From Owenia fusiformis (lineage: Eukaryota; Annelida; Polychaeta; Sabellida; Oweniidae), in the NCBI GenBank assembly GCA_903813345.2, contig CAIIXF020000002.1:33558109-33622108 (forward strand): a stretch of DNA of 64,000 bases. Direction: 5' to 3'. Under the pieces are notes generated by a model. The model was not told the DNA's origin. It saw only the letters and a program-made list of their open reading frames with translations, and searched no databases. A program made the translations under genes and the position numbers. Shown one piece after another: positions 40,748 to 53,870 of this stretch. Position 1 is the stretch's first letter. Each line of letters opens with the position of its first letter.

Positions 40748-41632
40748 CCTATGTTTGTTTGATTGCAGGTGTTCCCACTGTTGCCAATGCAAGGAGGTTT
40801 AAAAGTGTCAACTGCACCTGCTCACAGTTTAATCAACCATGGTTGTATATCATGTATATGAACAATACAGAACAGTCTTCTTTCATCAGTCTTCATTGTG
40901 CATTATAGTCACTTTATCCCTGAAGTTGAAAACAATTAATTGACCTGTATACAAGGTGCCTGAAGCACCATACTGTAGCCATGGGGATTTCAGGTCCATG
41001 GATTCAAACCATTATGTCATCTTCCTATTCTTGCTGAATGTATTTTCAGGGCATTGTCCTATGTTTAAGTTCTTATACAGCACCATGCCAGGAAGGCCCT
41101 ATTGAGTGCACTCACCCATTTGGTGCCTCCATTCTTTAGGATGTGAGGCTACCCCAGGGGAAGGGGTAAATGCTTAAAGGCAATAGTAGGACCTGGCAAT
41201 ATTTTCTTCTAGCTCTAGGGGCAGGACAATTAAGATTGATGAAAAAAGGTTGTTGTAATTGCAATACTGGACAATATCTATGCACTCCAAATCTAAAATT
41301 CAATGTACACCACACTACTCAAAAGTACAGTTTTTCCTTTTTATATGCACTCTGTATTTTGATATTGCTCTTTTTCTATGCACAAAAAATGATTGTAGAA
41401 CATACTCAGACTTTGCCTGAGAGTTCAATTCTTAACAAATTAATATGTACTTCAGCCTGTGCTTATATGTAACTATTTAGAACTATATATTTTGTAAATT
41501 TCTTGGGTATATATGATTAGTCTATACAATACAATACTTTGAAACCTTTGTAAGTTGAAAACCTTAGATAACCTCTAAAAAGTGTTCATGTACAGGGTTC
41601 ATTATACATTAAGTGACTGAAAAGTGTTCCAC

Positions 41633-41776
41633 TAATGCCTTGGTCACATTTGCTCTGATCCATCGGCCGACGCCTATTATTGAGCGTTTTGTGTAATATT
41701 GTATTCAGTTTTGAACAAAATACTCAAACGGCCGGGTTCCGTAGAGAAAATTGGAACAAATGTGACCAAGGCATTA
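41633..41776. mobile_element. 144-bp Harbinger-like MITE (TGCCTTGGTCACAT ends)
   Basis: TAATGCCTTGGTCACATTTG and CAAATGTGACCAAGGCATTA are perfect inverted ends, resembling the TGGCCTAGTCACAT ends of the element at 14814. The interior is GC-richer (CATCGGCCGACGCC, AACGGCCGGG). Flanking TAA and TTA differ by one base. Confidence 0.75.
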
Positions 41777-41779
41777 CGG

Positions 41780-43700
41780 AGATTATTCTCTTACCGAGAT
41801 GTTCAACTTTACATGTTTTAATGTACATCATTCTATATATTTGTGCACCAACATATACTGGATCAATCATGATTTTTAATAAACAAAACCAAAACATTGT
41901 ATTTACATGTAAAATGTATGTAATTTATTTTTGTATATCAATATATACACGGATTATACCAATAAATGAAACATGCAGTATATAAAAGATAAATATGACT
42001 TAGTACATTTGATTGCGAAGAAGTAGGAAAATGTAAGAAATAATTATTTTTTTCTTATCTGAAGTATTTGAGGCTGGACCAAACAGACATTGTATAAATA
42101 TTACATTTAATTGCATTGTTTGGCAAATACAAGTATATTGCCCAAGTCAATATCTCTTTGTTTTATCATTCCGTATTATTTTTTCTAATTCTCAAAACTT
42201 GCTTGAAATTCAATGTCAGCCTCTGTACATGTACCTTCGATTAGAGCCTAAAGCCATGGATTCATAAAATAATTCAGATATACAAAATATTTACAGTATG
42301 AGTAATATCCTGAGTTTAACAATAAAAACATTGTTGATGAATTCCTTCCAATAGAAGATTGCTAGATTTTCATGGGAAAAGGTCTATATAATGACTTCTC
42401 TAAATTACTTAGTGAATTCTCATAAATATTGCAGATTCAAATACGACACAACCATACAATTGAAAGCAAGACAATGATATAAATATTGTAAAATATATCA
42501 CCTGGGGTTGTGATGTTGACCAATTCACAAAGACAGCTTGTCATGTATCAAACCCAGTGGTCTGTCTTTAGCAGTCAACATTCATCCAAACATACTGTGT
42601 TGACTTCTGTATAAATTAGCCTCTCTGGAGTGAATACACTAAATGTTTTTTAACAAAAATGTTCAATATACAATACTGTATATCACAAAATCAAATATAG
42701 TACAAAGTGCACCCCGAGTCTTCAAAGGCAGAATCAGATCTTTAGGGATGTTTAAATTTTCCCAAATAATAAATATGGTAAAATGTATTATAGAAAAGGC
42801 ATTAACATGTAAAATGTCACCACCTGCCATTTGTTACAGACACTGAATGACAAACACCCACTGACCGCCACATATCATTTACAAAAAAGTTGGAGAATAT
42901 CACAAAATGTCATCGCTTGTAATACATTATTGTAAAAAATGTTTTGTTTTCTTCAAGTAAAGTATGCACTTTGAAGATTTTTGAGAAAATAGAAATGACA
43001 AGGAATGACACGATGAGCCAGAAATATCCTAAAATTCAAACAATTGTTGTTAAGGTTGCTCATAAGATCTGATTCTCCCTTTAAGGTACATATTTCTTGG
43101 GTATTTACAATTCTCAGAAGCACAATTATTCTCAATTCAGAGAGTTATAACAGTTTTTTTCCTTTCTGTACTTTATCACTCAGTCTGTCTCTGATTTTAT
43201 CTATAAACCTTTATGTTTGATACAGACACTTTTGATCCCACATATACCACTAGTACAACATACAGTCTGACAGTGGGGAACATGCTTAGGTATAATTTGA
43301 TAAATACATCATTACTATTTACATATAATTGATTGTGATTATTATGCACTTTTTGTAGATAGATTATAAAAATACATTTCATATTATTTTGATTGCTAGA
43401 CTACAATAGATTATGTATAGAACATGTAGTAAAATGATTTTCCATTTTGACATTCATAGGCACCATAAATGAATTTAACATCTGAAGAAGATATATTATG
43501 TATAAACATGTACATATACGAAAAACTTCTAAATCCTAATTTTAAAGGATATTGAAAGTGGTTCCATCTTTAAATCATTTGAGTAGATTCATGACTCACT
43601 GATACTAGCGGGGAAAAATACTTTGAAATGAGAGCCATCTATTGAACATTTCAAAAGATCTGCTTCAAAAGATCTTTCAACTGACCAAATTTTATCCCAT
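41780..43700. other. Intergenic AT-rich DNA between GM2A and the zinc-finger exon
   Basis: AATAAA occurs at about 41877, a possible GM2A exon 5b poly(A) signal. One dispersed element copy lies at 42800-42930. A segment at 42715-43090 (GGCAGAATCAGATC, AAATTTTCCCAAATAATAA, AAGTATGCACTTT) recurs at 56873-57240, so it is a dispersed repeat. No gene is seen. Confidence 0.65.
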
Positions 43701-43709
43701 TTTGAGAAG

Positions 43710-45225
43710 AAACCCTTTATGACTTGTTGATATTGCCAGCACTATGTAATATATTAATATGGTGCTTGTTGTAATAGTGTTGCTTCATGTGGGCCTTGTC
43801 ACTGAGTATATCACCAGAGAGCTGATAAACCCTTTATGAATGGCTGATACTGGCAGCACTTTGTAATATATTAATATGGTGCTTGTTGTAATAATGTTGC
43901 TTCATGTGGGCCTTGTCACTGAGTATATCACCAGAGAGCTGATAAACCCTTTATGAATGGCTGATATTGCCAGCACTATGTAATATATTAATATGGTGCT
44001 TGTTGTAATAATGTTGCTTCATGTGGGCCTTGTCACTGAGTATATCACCAGAGAGCTGATAAACCCTTTATGAATGGCTGATACTGGCAGCACTTTGTAA
44101 TATATTAATATGGTGCTTGTTGTAATAATGTTGCTTCATGTGGGCCTTGTCACTGAGTATATCACCAGAGAGCTGATAAACCCTTTATGAATGGCTGATA
44201 CTGGCAGCACTTTGTAATATATTAATATGGTGCTTGTTGTAATAATGTTGCTTCATGTGGGCCTTGTCACTGAGTATATCACCAGAGAGCTGATAAACCC
44301 TTTATGAATGGCTGATACTGGCAGCACTTTGTAATATATTAATATGGTGCTTGTTGTAATAGTGTTGCTTCATGTGGGCCTTGTCACTGAGTATATCACC
44401 AGAGAGCTGATAAACCCTTTATGAATGGCTGATACTGGCAGCACTTTGTAATATATTAATATGGTGCTTGTTGTAATAATGTTGCTTCATGTGGGCCTTG
44501 TCACTGAGTATATCACCAGAGAGCTGATAAACCCTTTATGAATGGCTGATACTGGCAGCACTTTGTAATATATTAATATGGTGCTTGTTGTAATAATGTT
44601 GCTTCATGTGGGCCTTGTCACTGAGTATATCACCAGAGAGCTGATAAACCCTTTATGAATGGCTGATATTGCCAGCACTTTGTAATATATTAATATGGTG
44701 CTTGTTGTAATAATGTTGCTTCATGTGGGCCTTGTCACTGAGTATATCACAAGAGCTGATAAACCCTTTATGACTTGTTGATATTGCCAGCACTATGTAA
44801 TATATTAATATGGTGCTTGTTGTAATAATGTTGCTTCATGTAGGCCTTGTCACTGAGTATATCACTAGAGATGATAAACCCTTTATGACTTGTTGATATT
44901 GCCAGCACTATGTAATATATTAATATGGTGCTTGTTGTAATAATGTTGCTTCATGTAGGCCTTGTCACTGAGTATATCACTACAGAGCTGATAAACCCTT
45001 TATGAATGGCTGATATTACCAGCACTATGTAATATATTAATATGGTGCTTGTTGTAATAATGTTGCTTCATGTGGGCCTTGTCACTGAGTATATCACCAG
45101 AGAGCTGATAAACCCTTTATGAATGGCTGATACTGGCAGCACTATGTAATATATTAATATGGTGCTTGTTGTAATAATGTTGCTTCATGTGGGCCTTGTC
45201 ACTGAGTATATCACCACACAGCTGA
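43710..45225 (-). repeat. 117-bp tandem array, 13 copies, seeded on a zinc-finger coding end
   Basis: Thirteen head-to-tail units of about 117 bp; the right-most one is the coding end of the zinc-finger exon. On the minus strand each unit reads GDILSDKAHMKQHYYNKHHI, a short tail ending SISHS, then stop. The internal copies are very alike (a few substitutions), pointing to recent expansion or homogenisation. In the non-coding copies the finger's Cys pair is replaced (YQLSG for CQLCG). Confidence 0.95.
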
Positions 45226-45835
45226 CACAACTTACAGCCATGAGCCTGTTGAACATGGGCCTCAAGTTGCCCCTTGCCACTAAACACACTGTCACATGCT
45301 TTACAACTGAAAATAATTGTTTTACTTGAAGTGTTGGCCAACTTGCTTGTCGAGAGTACAGATTTGCTTGTTGTTGTTGGAGCTGAGATGCTTGTTTGGT
45401 TAGCCGACTTGCTTGTTTGGTTAGCCGACTTGCTTGTTTGGTTAGCCGCCTTGCTTGTTGGGTTAGCCAACTTGTTTGTTGTATATGAGCTGGTTGAAGT
45501 ATTCAAGTGTTCTTTTTTATGAGTATGCAGCGCCATTCTAGACTTGAGTATCTTACCACAAATGTGACATGGGTAAAATTGTACGGATTGTACGGACTGA
45601 CCACCTGACCCAACAATTCTCATCTTCGGCTCCCGAAATTCTTGCTTTATAGTTACATCAGCATCATCAGTAGAAGGATTGCAACCAAACACGCTACCAC
45701 TGTACATTTCCTCACCTGCCCCCGCCTCAAAGAAACTGGCCAATCCTTCGCTGTTTTCCATGACGCGGATCAAGGGTTCTTCCACAGTGCCGTTACCCTT
45801 TGAGTCCAACCAATGAAGAACCTTAGAGCCATCAC
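45117..45835 (-). CDS. Terminal exon of a C2H2 zinc-finger protein
   Basis: The exon encodes 238 residues and a stop; it begins after acceptor ATTCCAG in phase 1. An acidic region with a SUMO-type IKQE motif (residues 62-65) precedes three C2H2 fingers. Finger 1 is CHICGKILKSRM...HTHKKEH (C89-H109), finger 2 is CKACDSVFSGKG...HVQQAH (177-198), and finger 3 is CQLCGDILSDKA...HYYNKH (203-224). Between fingers 1 and 2 is a 65-residue Ser/Thr/Asn-rich spacer built from SANQTSK repeats (21-bp tandem units at 45390-45470). The gene is not recognised. It is probably a DNA-binding transcription factor; upstream exons must lie to the right. Confidence 0.85.
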
Positions 45836-46660
45836 CTGGAATTCATGTCAAAAGATTTTAAAGATAATCTATTTATATATCAGAACAAGAATTTCAACAG
45901 AGCTAGAGAGCAATGGCTTAGCATGTGAAATGAATCAATGACTGAATGCAACTAGCCATTGCTTATACTGAATCTAGTTTTTTATTGGTTTAAAGAAGGA
46001 AAATATCTTTAAAAAGTATTATCAATTGATAGAGTGAAATGGCAAGGGCGATATGATCCAGGTATTACATCAACACTTATTATGTAGCCTCATACTGTGC
46101 CACATCACATGACAAGTGTTCTAAGATATTTCTTTGAAAAATATGGATTTGATGCAATCTCTTAACACATGATATACAGTATAGGACTTGATATAGCTTC
46201 TTTTGACAGTGTTTAACTAAGTTCAAGATAGGTTGAGTGAAATGTATTAATACCATTCAAACATTGGGTTGAAATACAGGGTAGATGATGCTCACAACTT
46301 TACAATTAATGGATATAAAATTATTAGATTTTTTATCTGTAAATGCTAATTCAATGCTAATGAAATTTAGAATAGAGTTCATTGCTATAAGAAAGGTGAG
46401 AGAAAATTATAATAAAATGAATTTAATTATTCAATAATTTGAATACAATTGTAATCAACCATTCCTAGAAAACAAGTACACAGTTGAAATCAAGAAGTAT
46501 AATTTTATTATAAAACATGTATATATTTATTTATATTGTTTAATACAGTTAAGACTACATGTAACACTGTACTGTGATAATTTCATGTGATAACTTCATG
46601 TGATATATTTAAAATGACTTCAGTTATATTGATAGTCAACCTGACAGCTGGTGCTTGAAA
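45836..46660. other. AT-rich intron or intergenic DNA
   Basis: Upstream of the zinc-finger exon acceptor. No exon or named repeat seen. Confidence 0.6.
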
Positions 46661-46667
46661 ATAGCAC

Positions 46668-47720
46668 AATTCATGCAGAGCACAATTCATGAAGAGCACA
46701 ATTCATACAAAGCACAGTTCATGAAGAGCACAATTCATACAAAGCACAATTTATGAAGAGCACAATTCATACATAGCACAATTTATGAAGAGCACAATTC
46801 ATACATAGCACAATTTATGAAGAGCACAATTCATAGTATATGCTCAATCAGAGCACAATTCATACATAGCACAATTCATGAAGAGCACAATTCATGAAGA
46901 GCACAATTCATACATAGCACAATTCATGAAGAGCACAATTCATAGTATATGCTCAATCAGAGCACAATTCATACATAGCACAATTCATGAAGAGCACAAT
47001 TCATGAAGAGCACAATTCATACATAGCACAATTCATGAAGAGCACAATTCATAGTATATGCTCAATCAGAGCACAATTCATACATAGCACAATTCATGAA
47101 GAGCACAATTCATGAAGAGCACAATTCATTAATAAAGAGCACAATTCATACATAGCACAATTCATGAAGAGCACAATTCATGAAGAGCACAATTCATACA
47201 TAGCACAATTCATGAAGAGCACAATTCATAGTATATGCTCAATCAGAGCACAATTCATACATAGCACAATTCATGAAGAGCACAATTCATGAAGAGCACA
47301 ATTCATACATAGCACAATTCATGAAGAGCACAATTCATGAAGAGCACAATTCATACATAGCACAATTCATGAAGAGCACAATTCATAGTATATGCTCAAT
47401 CAGAGCACAATTCATACAAAGTACAATTCATGAAGGACACAACTTATAGTATATGCTCAATTAGAGCACAATTCATGAAGAGCACAATTCATGAAGAGCA
47501 CAATTCATTAATAAAGAGCACAATTCATAATATGCTCATACATAGCAAAATTCTTGAAGCACAATTCATAATCATGAGGAGAGGCATCAAAAGTTCAATG
47601 TCGGATCGAGAACTAAATAAATTTATTGTTGCCTCCCCCAGGGCAAAATTTGTAGCCTATGCTCATAGAGAGCAAAATTCTCATAGCACAATTCATTCAT
47701 AGCACAATTCATATTTAGCA
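46668..47720. repeat. Minisatellite of AGCACAATTCATGAAG units with higher-order structure
   Basis: About 55 units of 16-17 bp, GAGCACAATTCAT followed by GAA, ACATA or ACAAA. They are grouped into higher-order blocks that include AGTATATGCTCAATCAGAGC every roughly 110-190 bp (46838, 46946, 47052, 47230, 47386, 47450). Open frames here are repeat-derived. Confidence 0.93.
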
Positions 47721-50700
47721 CAATTCTTACATTGTAAAAATTCATAATTGGGACATCCATGTATATCAGGCTATGGTAAATATAATGAATGATATAACAA
47801 TGTTCCGAAATGGAAATAATCAAATCATAAACCAGAAAAATTCATTTCTGTTTTGTATTAATTTTTATACTCGTATATTAAAAATCTTCACCTTTACAGT
47901 GTGGCATATAACAGATACTGATCCCCAATTCTTATTTTCCAGATTTCTGTGGGTTTAAGAAAAAATAGAATACTTTACACTCTGCACCAGAGTTTGGAAC
48001 TCACTAGCTGCATGAATAACATTCATTTCTCACTTTTGGAAATCATGTTTTCACCTTTATATATATACACAGCCAATATAATTCGACGCCGTTTCGGCAT
48101 CAAAAACAGTTGGTGCTGTTCCGGCACCAAAACCTTTCTACACCAAAATTTGGCACCGGACTAGTCAGTCCATTTAGTGTCGAAACAGCACCGAAATTTG
48201 GCATCAAAACGGCGTTGAAAAGCAGATTGCATTTTTGGGGTGTAAAACCCTGTTAGAGTAGTTTGTATTGCATGGCTGTAACATAATCTGATAAGCCAAT
48301 TTTATGGAAAAATGTGGATCAGAAGTTTGAAAACAGATATGTGTTTTCATATACATGTGTATGCTGTGGTTGTGTAAAATTCAAAAATTTAAATTCATTT
48401 CTTCAGAAAATCTTTGGGACAAGGATATAACAAAGTACATGTACATGTTCTTACAATACATTCAGTTTTAGAACTAAAAATATCGGACTTACAATGAAAG
48501 CCTACAGTTCAACATCACTGTATAGCACCTCACACAACCATTTCAGAATCATGCTCTATCTCTTGCAATAATATATACCTGTATAAATGGAATACAGTCA
48601 ATTGTACATTTTTTATACATTGTACAAGGCATAAATGTGATAGTGAAGTATTCCAAATTACTGTCACATTTTACTTCATCCCATTGGCTCCATGCTAAAT
48701 CATCCGCCTAATGTGAACACCCAAAAATAAACACTGCTAATATCCACAAGTGTTCACATTAGGGGGAGGGGAACACTTTACATGTTATCCGTTGTGACAA
48801 AAACACCAAAAACAATAATAAACAATAAAAGTACAAAAGCACCAATCTTTCTCAAAACACTTGCACACCATGTACTCATTGTACTGGGATATATCAAATA
48901 AACTATTAATATCAATTAAACAACGAATTGCCCAATCGTACCAAGGCACTTCATTTGGTAATATTCAATTAACTCAGCAAGCATCTACATGTGCTTATTT
49001 ATATATCAGATTTCCATAAACAAACAACAATTAATCATACATAAATCATTAATCATACATTTTAACAAATACAAAATCATGATAGTTGTAAATGATGTCT
49101 GAACAAACATTCTTTTGTGCAATACTTAAGCTGCTTGATACAAATATATGGGACTAAAACTGATAAAAGTTCAGCGTATATAAAAATGGTATAGAAAAAA
49201 TTTGAATGACTTGTATCAATTGTGACAAAAATGTGTGAAAAATATGTGAACTGCTGCACTAGGCTATAACGGGACTAAAATTCCTGGTATGACTTTTGAA
49301 GCCTCCAGAGACTATAGACTGCTATGATTACTTAATAATTCAATAAAGTTACTTTCAACACCATCTTGACTGAATCCTTAATGTCAGCTTGAATTGGAAA
49401 ATGAACCCATTTGGCACAGACTACTTTCAATCACTATGCCATATACATCACTTCAGTCAGCTTATTCAGTTTTAGAATCTTTAAAGTTAGATTCAACTTT
49501 TACAAATACTGTACATTCCCAGTTTCCAATTGGGGGTCCTATCCTACCAATTGCTTGTATGTATCAATAATTTTGATTCTTTTAACTTTGACTTAACTTT
49601 TACACATACTGTATATCACTGGTAATTTATTCAGCCACTGGGCATACATCACCCAGACATGAATCACCTTTAGCCAATTAGAATGCAGTATACTATAAAT
49701 ATGCATGATTCTAGTCAAATAGGTGGATCCAATGCATGGTTTTGACTTTTTCAAATTTTCACAGTTGACTAAGATACCAAAACAAGGTCATACATATTGA
49801 TTTGTCAAAAATGTTAAAAATTGCATTGTATGCTGGTCTAAACAGTCAGCCTTCTCACACGTTTAACTGCATACAGTGAAATTTGTGTTTGAACTCACTT
49901 ATAATGATTGAGTAACCAAATATAATCAAACATATATATAATTCTACTATGTTCTGTGTTTATAAAATATGTAGTTAGTTGTACATATAGGTATATAATA
50001 GTACATATACATAATAAATCTCTAATACAATTGCAGGGGACCCGAACTGAATGATGGACCATTAACTTATACTGTAGTATGGACAAACAAGCAATACACA
50101 CAAGGCAAGCTTACATATTGCTAAGCTAGCTCAATGCCAGATGAGACAAATGACTCAGGACTCGCTGAAAGTTTTCAGATTATTTTGTTTATTTAAATTC
50201 ACTGATATATTTAAATGTGAATGAAATATTCTATATGGGTCAAATTTTGCCTCACCTATTTAAATTTGCCTCACTTATTTCTTGGTTACATGGCATTGTC
50301 AATAAAATTGTTGCTTAAGCACCACTACAGCATAGATATGTAGCAATTACACTGGCAACTTTTAATTTCAATTTCCATATATGAATATTTTGAGACATCC
50401 AACAGATATGAAAAATGAATTAGAAAATAGATGCCATTGCAAACTTTTCTCCAAATACATGACTAGCAAATAAATGTGCTATAGGTGCCTATGAGCGAAT
50501 GTGTGATATAATCTGTGCTAATTGTATGCCTGAGTGTGTGCTATTAGTTGTCTGTCCATACTTTAAGTTCCAGGTAGGTCAGAGTTTCACTTAGTTCAGG
50601 TTCCCTGAATTAAAGGTCGGGTATTTAATATTATTACAGTCTACTTAACAGTTATCTTAACAGTCAGAATGCCTTACTTTCAATTACTAAATTAAACTTT

Positions 50701-51806
50701 GAAAGGCACATATTGAGACATATGAGTTATGATAACTCAGACTTCCATGTTAAAATCAGTTCTATATCATCATATCAATTTGCTGAGGGATAGAATCCAT
50801 ATGTAAATAGTTGTTGAAAAATGAAATTAATGGACATTATATAAAATGATTTTAGTTGAATTTTTCAATATTTTTCACTAATGAAATTACAATTCCAATT
50901 CTATTCGTAAAACCAACATCATGATTCCACAACTGTTGACAACTGGACACCCTCCTAAGCCTATAGGATTTCAATATTATAAGTAGTTGTTCTTGATAGT
51001 TAATCTGAAAACATAGGATCAAATCCTATGCTAAGGGCTGATGTGAAAAAGACACTCCACCCTGGTGGAGTTCATTCATTCTTGATAACAGAGACTAGAA
51101 AAATCAAGTAAAATAAATTCACATTAATTCTTATTGTATTGGCAAGATACTTTAGTATTGCAGCACTTTTTGCACTATTGCACAATCTTGACGCTCAGCA
51201 CAACATACAGGGTGCCCATAAACTTTTAACTTTTGACTATTATATTTGGGACACCCAGTAGATGCAACTTCTTAGTATTATTTTGTCTCTAATAATAGTA
51301 AATACCCACTCCGTAAGCCAGTGTTGTAATGAGCAGTGTCTGTTGACAATATATAAAAAACCTTGCAATATATCTCATACTTCCATGATTCTCCAAGCAT
51401 TTCATCCACTGCTAAAAGTGTTTTCTTTCTTCTCACTGCTGAGTGTTGATTCCCTGGAGAATGGACCGATCCAGAAAACCAAGCCACCTATTGGCTTATG
51501 TTCTCATAGATTCAGGGCATAGGTAACTTGCAAAAATTTTCATAAATCTGAGCCACCCTTTAGTTTCTTGTTTCACCAAAAGGTTTCGGGATTTATGATG
51601 AGAGGTCTATTCGAGCTGCTTGATTCATGACACCAAATAGCAACAGACAATCAATCACTTAATTTTGATTAAATTTCAGGGGAAAACTGAACCAAAGGTC
51701 AGCAAAGAGGAGAAAGAAACCACTGAATGAAAACTATGAGATAAATTGCAAGGGAGAATATCATGATTGGTTAATCTATAATACGCTACTGCCATCTATA
51801 TGTAAT
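47721..51806. other. AT-rich non-coding DNA, no gene seen
   Basis: At 48085-48215 there is a CGGCACC/GGTGTCG-type short repeat (TTTCGGCATCAAAAACAG, CGTTTCGGC), also seen at 37195-37285. An AGGGTGCC/GGGACACCC motif occurs at 51205-51255. Nothing here has exon-like features. Confidence 0.6.
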
Positions 51807-52198
51807 CTATGATGACGATACATGGTCCGCACTTTCTTTTTTAGCTTTCATACGCCGATTTTGAAACCATATTTTCACCTGGCGTCTTGTTAAGTTCATA
51901 GATTGTGCTAGTTCCGTCACACGATTACTACTGACGTATGGTGAATGTACAAATTCATCTTCTAACATTTGTTTTTGCTGCCCAGAATACACGACCCTCC
52001 AGCGCTCAGAACCACTTAAACGTGTCGCCATTCGACTTCGTTTTTCAAACCAAGTCTCTGGTTGATGCTTTTTGCTCGTTAAATTCAGAGGTTGGTCAGA
52101 GGGGTCTAAAGGACTGGAGTCAGGCAGAGAGTCCCCTTGTACGTTGACGTCACCGATGGCGGCCATTTTGTGAGAGTAAGGAACTGACCAACTGGCTC
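51807..52198 (-). CDS. Terminal homeobox exon, ANTP-class-like homeodomain
   Basis: 129 residues and a stop, opening after acceptor GTTCTAG in phase 1. A PLNLT motif at residues 36-40 resembles the CtBP-binding PxDLS motif. The homeodomain is residues 63-122: helix 1 QQKQMLEDEF, helix 2 SSNRVTELAQSM, and helix 3 RRQVKIWFQNRRMKAKK with W48, F49, Q50, N51 and R53. The N-terminal arm is SERWRVVYS. Q50 and KIWFQNRRMK place it in the ANTP class. The arm recalls Cdx (YRVVYT) and the rest posterior Hox, but I cannot assign a family. It ends 9 residues after the homeodomain (ADHVSSS). No in-frame ATG precedes MAAIGD at residue 11, so an upstream exon is likely. Confidence 0.88.
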
Positions 52199-53605
52199 CT
52201 AGAACAGGCAATGACAAACAACTTTAGAATCAATTGTTTCAAACCCTTGTTAATTCATCTAATCGTATTTTTTGAAGCTTGGTAAATAATGTTAATAATA
52301 ACAGAATTTATGATCATTGAATCAATGTTCAAATTGAAGTATCTAAACATCTACTTATTTATTGCATTCAACATTATGCATTTAAAACTTAAGATTAATT
52401 TTTTCGAAGAACAGAAAACCATTGTGAATTATGCCATGCAGCATTCTCTGGATGTCAGTAATGTAGTTGGGAAAGTATGCCAAGCCAAGCAAAATAGTGT
52501 GATGTCATAATGAAGTGAAGTCACAATGAATAGTGATGTCACAATGAACAATGTGTACACAAATAACCAAGCTTAAAATAATCATTTTTAATGTCATGAG
52601 ATGCAGTGATATACCACACGTGCAACAAAATTGAAACAAATATTGAAACAAAATTCTAAAGTTGTAGTTGCCTGCTTTAGGAATAGATGGCAGCATTGCA
52701 TACAGAACATAAAAGCAAATTGAACATTGGGTTTTACAAGCAATAAAATACAAACTACATTTAATAAGTGCTACACAGTCACATATACATTGTACAATTA
52801 AAAACTATAGCCACAATATATAGAAACTATGTGCTATTAATATGTGCAATGCCCACAAAAAATGTTGCTCAAGACAAGAAATATAATATAATATAAATCA
52901 AATTTAATCCAATTTCTTTATTTTTTTCAAGAAGCATTATTACACAATGAACATATAATGAGAACAGGTGACATCAATTCTACCTGCACATGTTATAGCA
53001 TATGAATATTTAGAATAGGATAAGGCCAAGGAATCAAGAAACATCAATGTAAAGACTATTAGTTTTGTAGGGGAGGGGGGAGGTGCATCATAGATGTAAG
53101 AGAACAGTGTTAAGGATGGTGTCTAATTATCAGCAGGTGTATAAAAATGAAGTTCATTTTGTTATGGTATGACCCCCCTGTCTCCTCATCTAGAACAAAA
53201 TTCTAAAATGTTAATTTGTCTTTCAGTTGAATATTTAAAAAATCATAAAATATCAACACTATTCACCCCCACTAATGAAACTTTACTTCATTATTCTACA
53301 ACTGCTGAGTCTTATTTTCAACCTGGTGCATATTGGAAGAACAAACCAGGTGGAATAGGCTCATAGCTCTAATGCTAACTGAACATGTCCTCATTAAATA
53401 TACCATTATCTCTTTTAATACATGTTTTGATAAGATTGTTATAGGTGTTAATAGAACTATCTATCTAGAAACATACTTTCTACAGATGTTTTTCACACCT
53501 TGCAAACAATGCTAATACACAAATACTGTACAAACATGTTCGAGCAAAACCTGTAAAAAGAACACTTCCAATGGTGATACACTTTTCAAAGTAAAACTTA
53601 AAACA
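52199..53605. other. Intron-like AT-rich DNA upstream of the homeobox exon
   Basis: No exon recognised. Low-complexity TGATGTCA repeats lie at 52500-52545. Confidence 0.6.
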
Positions 53606-53870
53606 AGGCATTAACATGCAAAATGTCACCACCTGCTATTTGTTACAGATGCCAAATGCCAACCACCAAATGCCAAACACTGTCCACAAAAAAATTGGAG
53701 ACTACAATAACAATATGTCAACACTTAAGTGATGGTGACATAAAAAGTGAAATATCTCTAGTAAAACACCTCCACTCTAGTAGAACACCTCCATCAGTGA
53801 AACACTTTTCTAATTACCAAATGGGAAAACACCCAGTTGTTAGTTGTACAATTATACAGGTTTTACTGTA
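53543..53870. mobile_element. Tigger-type MITE remnant with nested dispersed element
   Basis: AAAACCTGTAAAAAGAACAC at the left and ACAGGTTTTACTGTA at the right are the CAGTAAAACCTGT ends. Between them are AGAACACCTCC motifs and an inserted CACCACC element (53606-53745). Confidence 0.65.

Noticed and set aside
40760-40920. Possible third GM2A terminal exon (GTGTTCCCACTGTTGCCA after a TTGCAG)
   Set aside because: The acceptor looks acceptable, but the translation (VPTVANARRFKSVNCTCSQF) has no resemblance to the GM2A C-terminus.
52215-52217. Start of the homeobox protein upstream of the acceptor at 52199
   Set aside because: The in-frame codon there is TTG, not ATG, while TGTTCTAG/GAGCC is a good splice acceptor.
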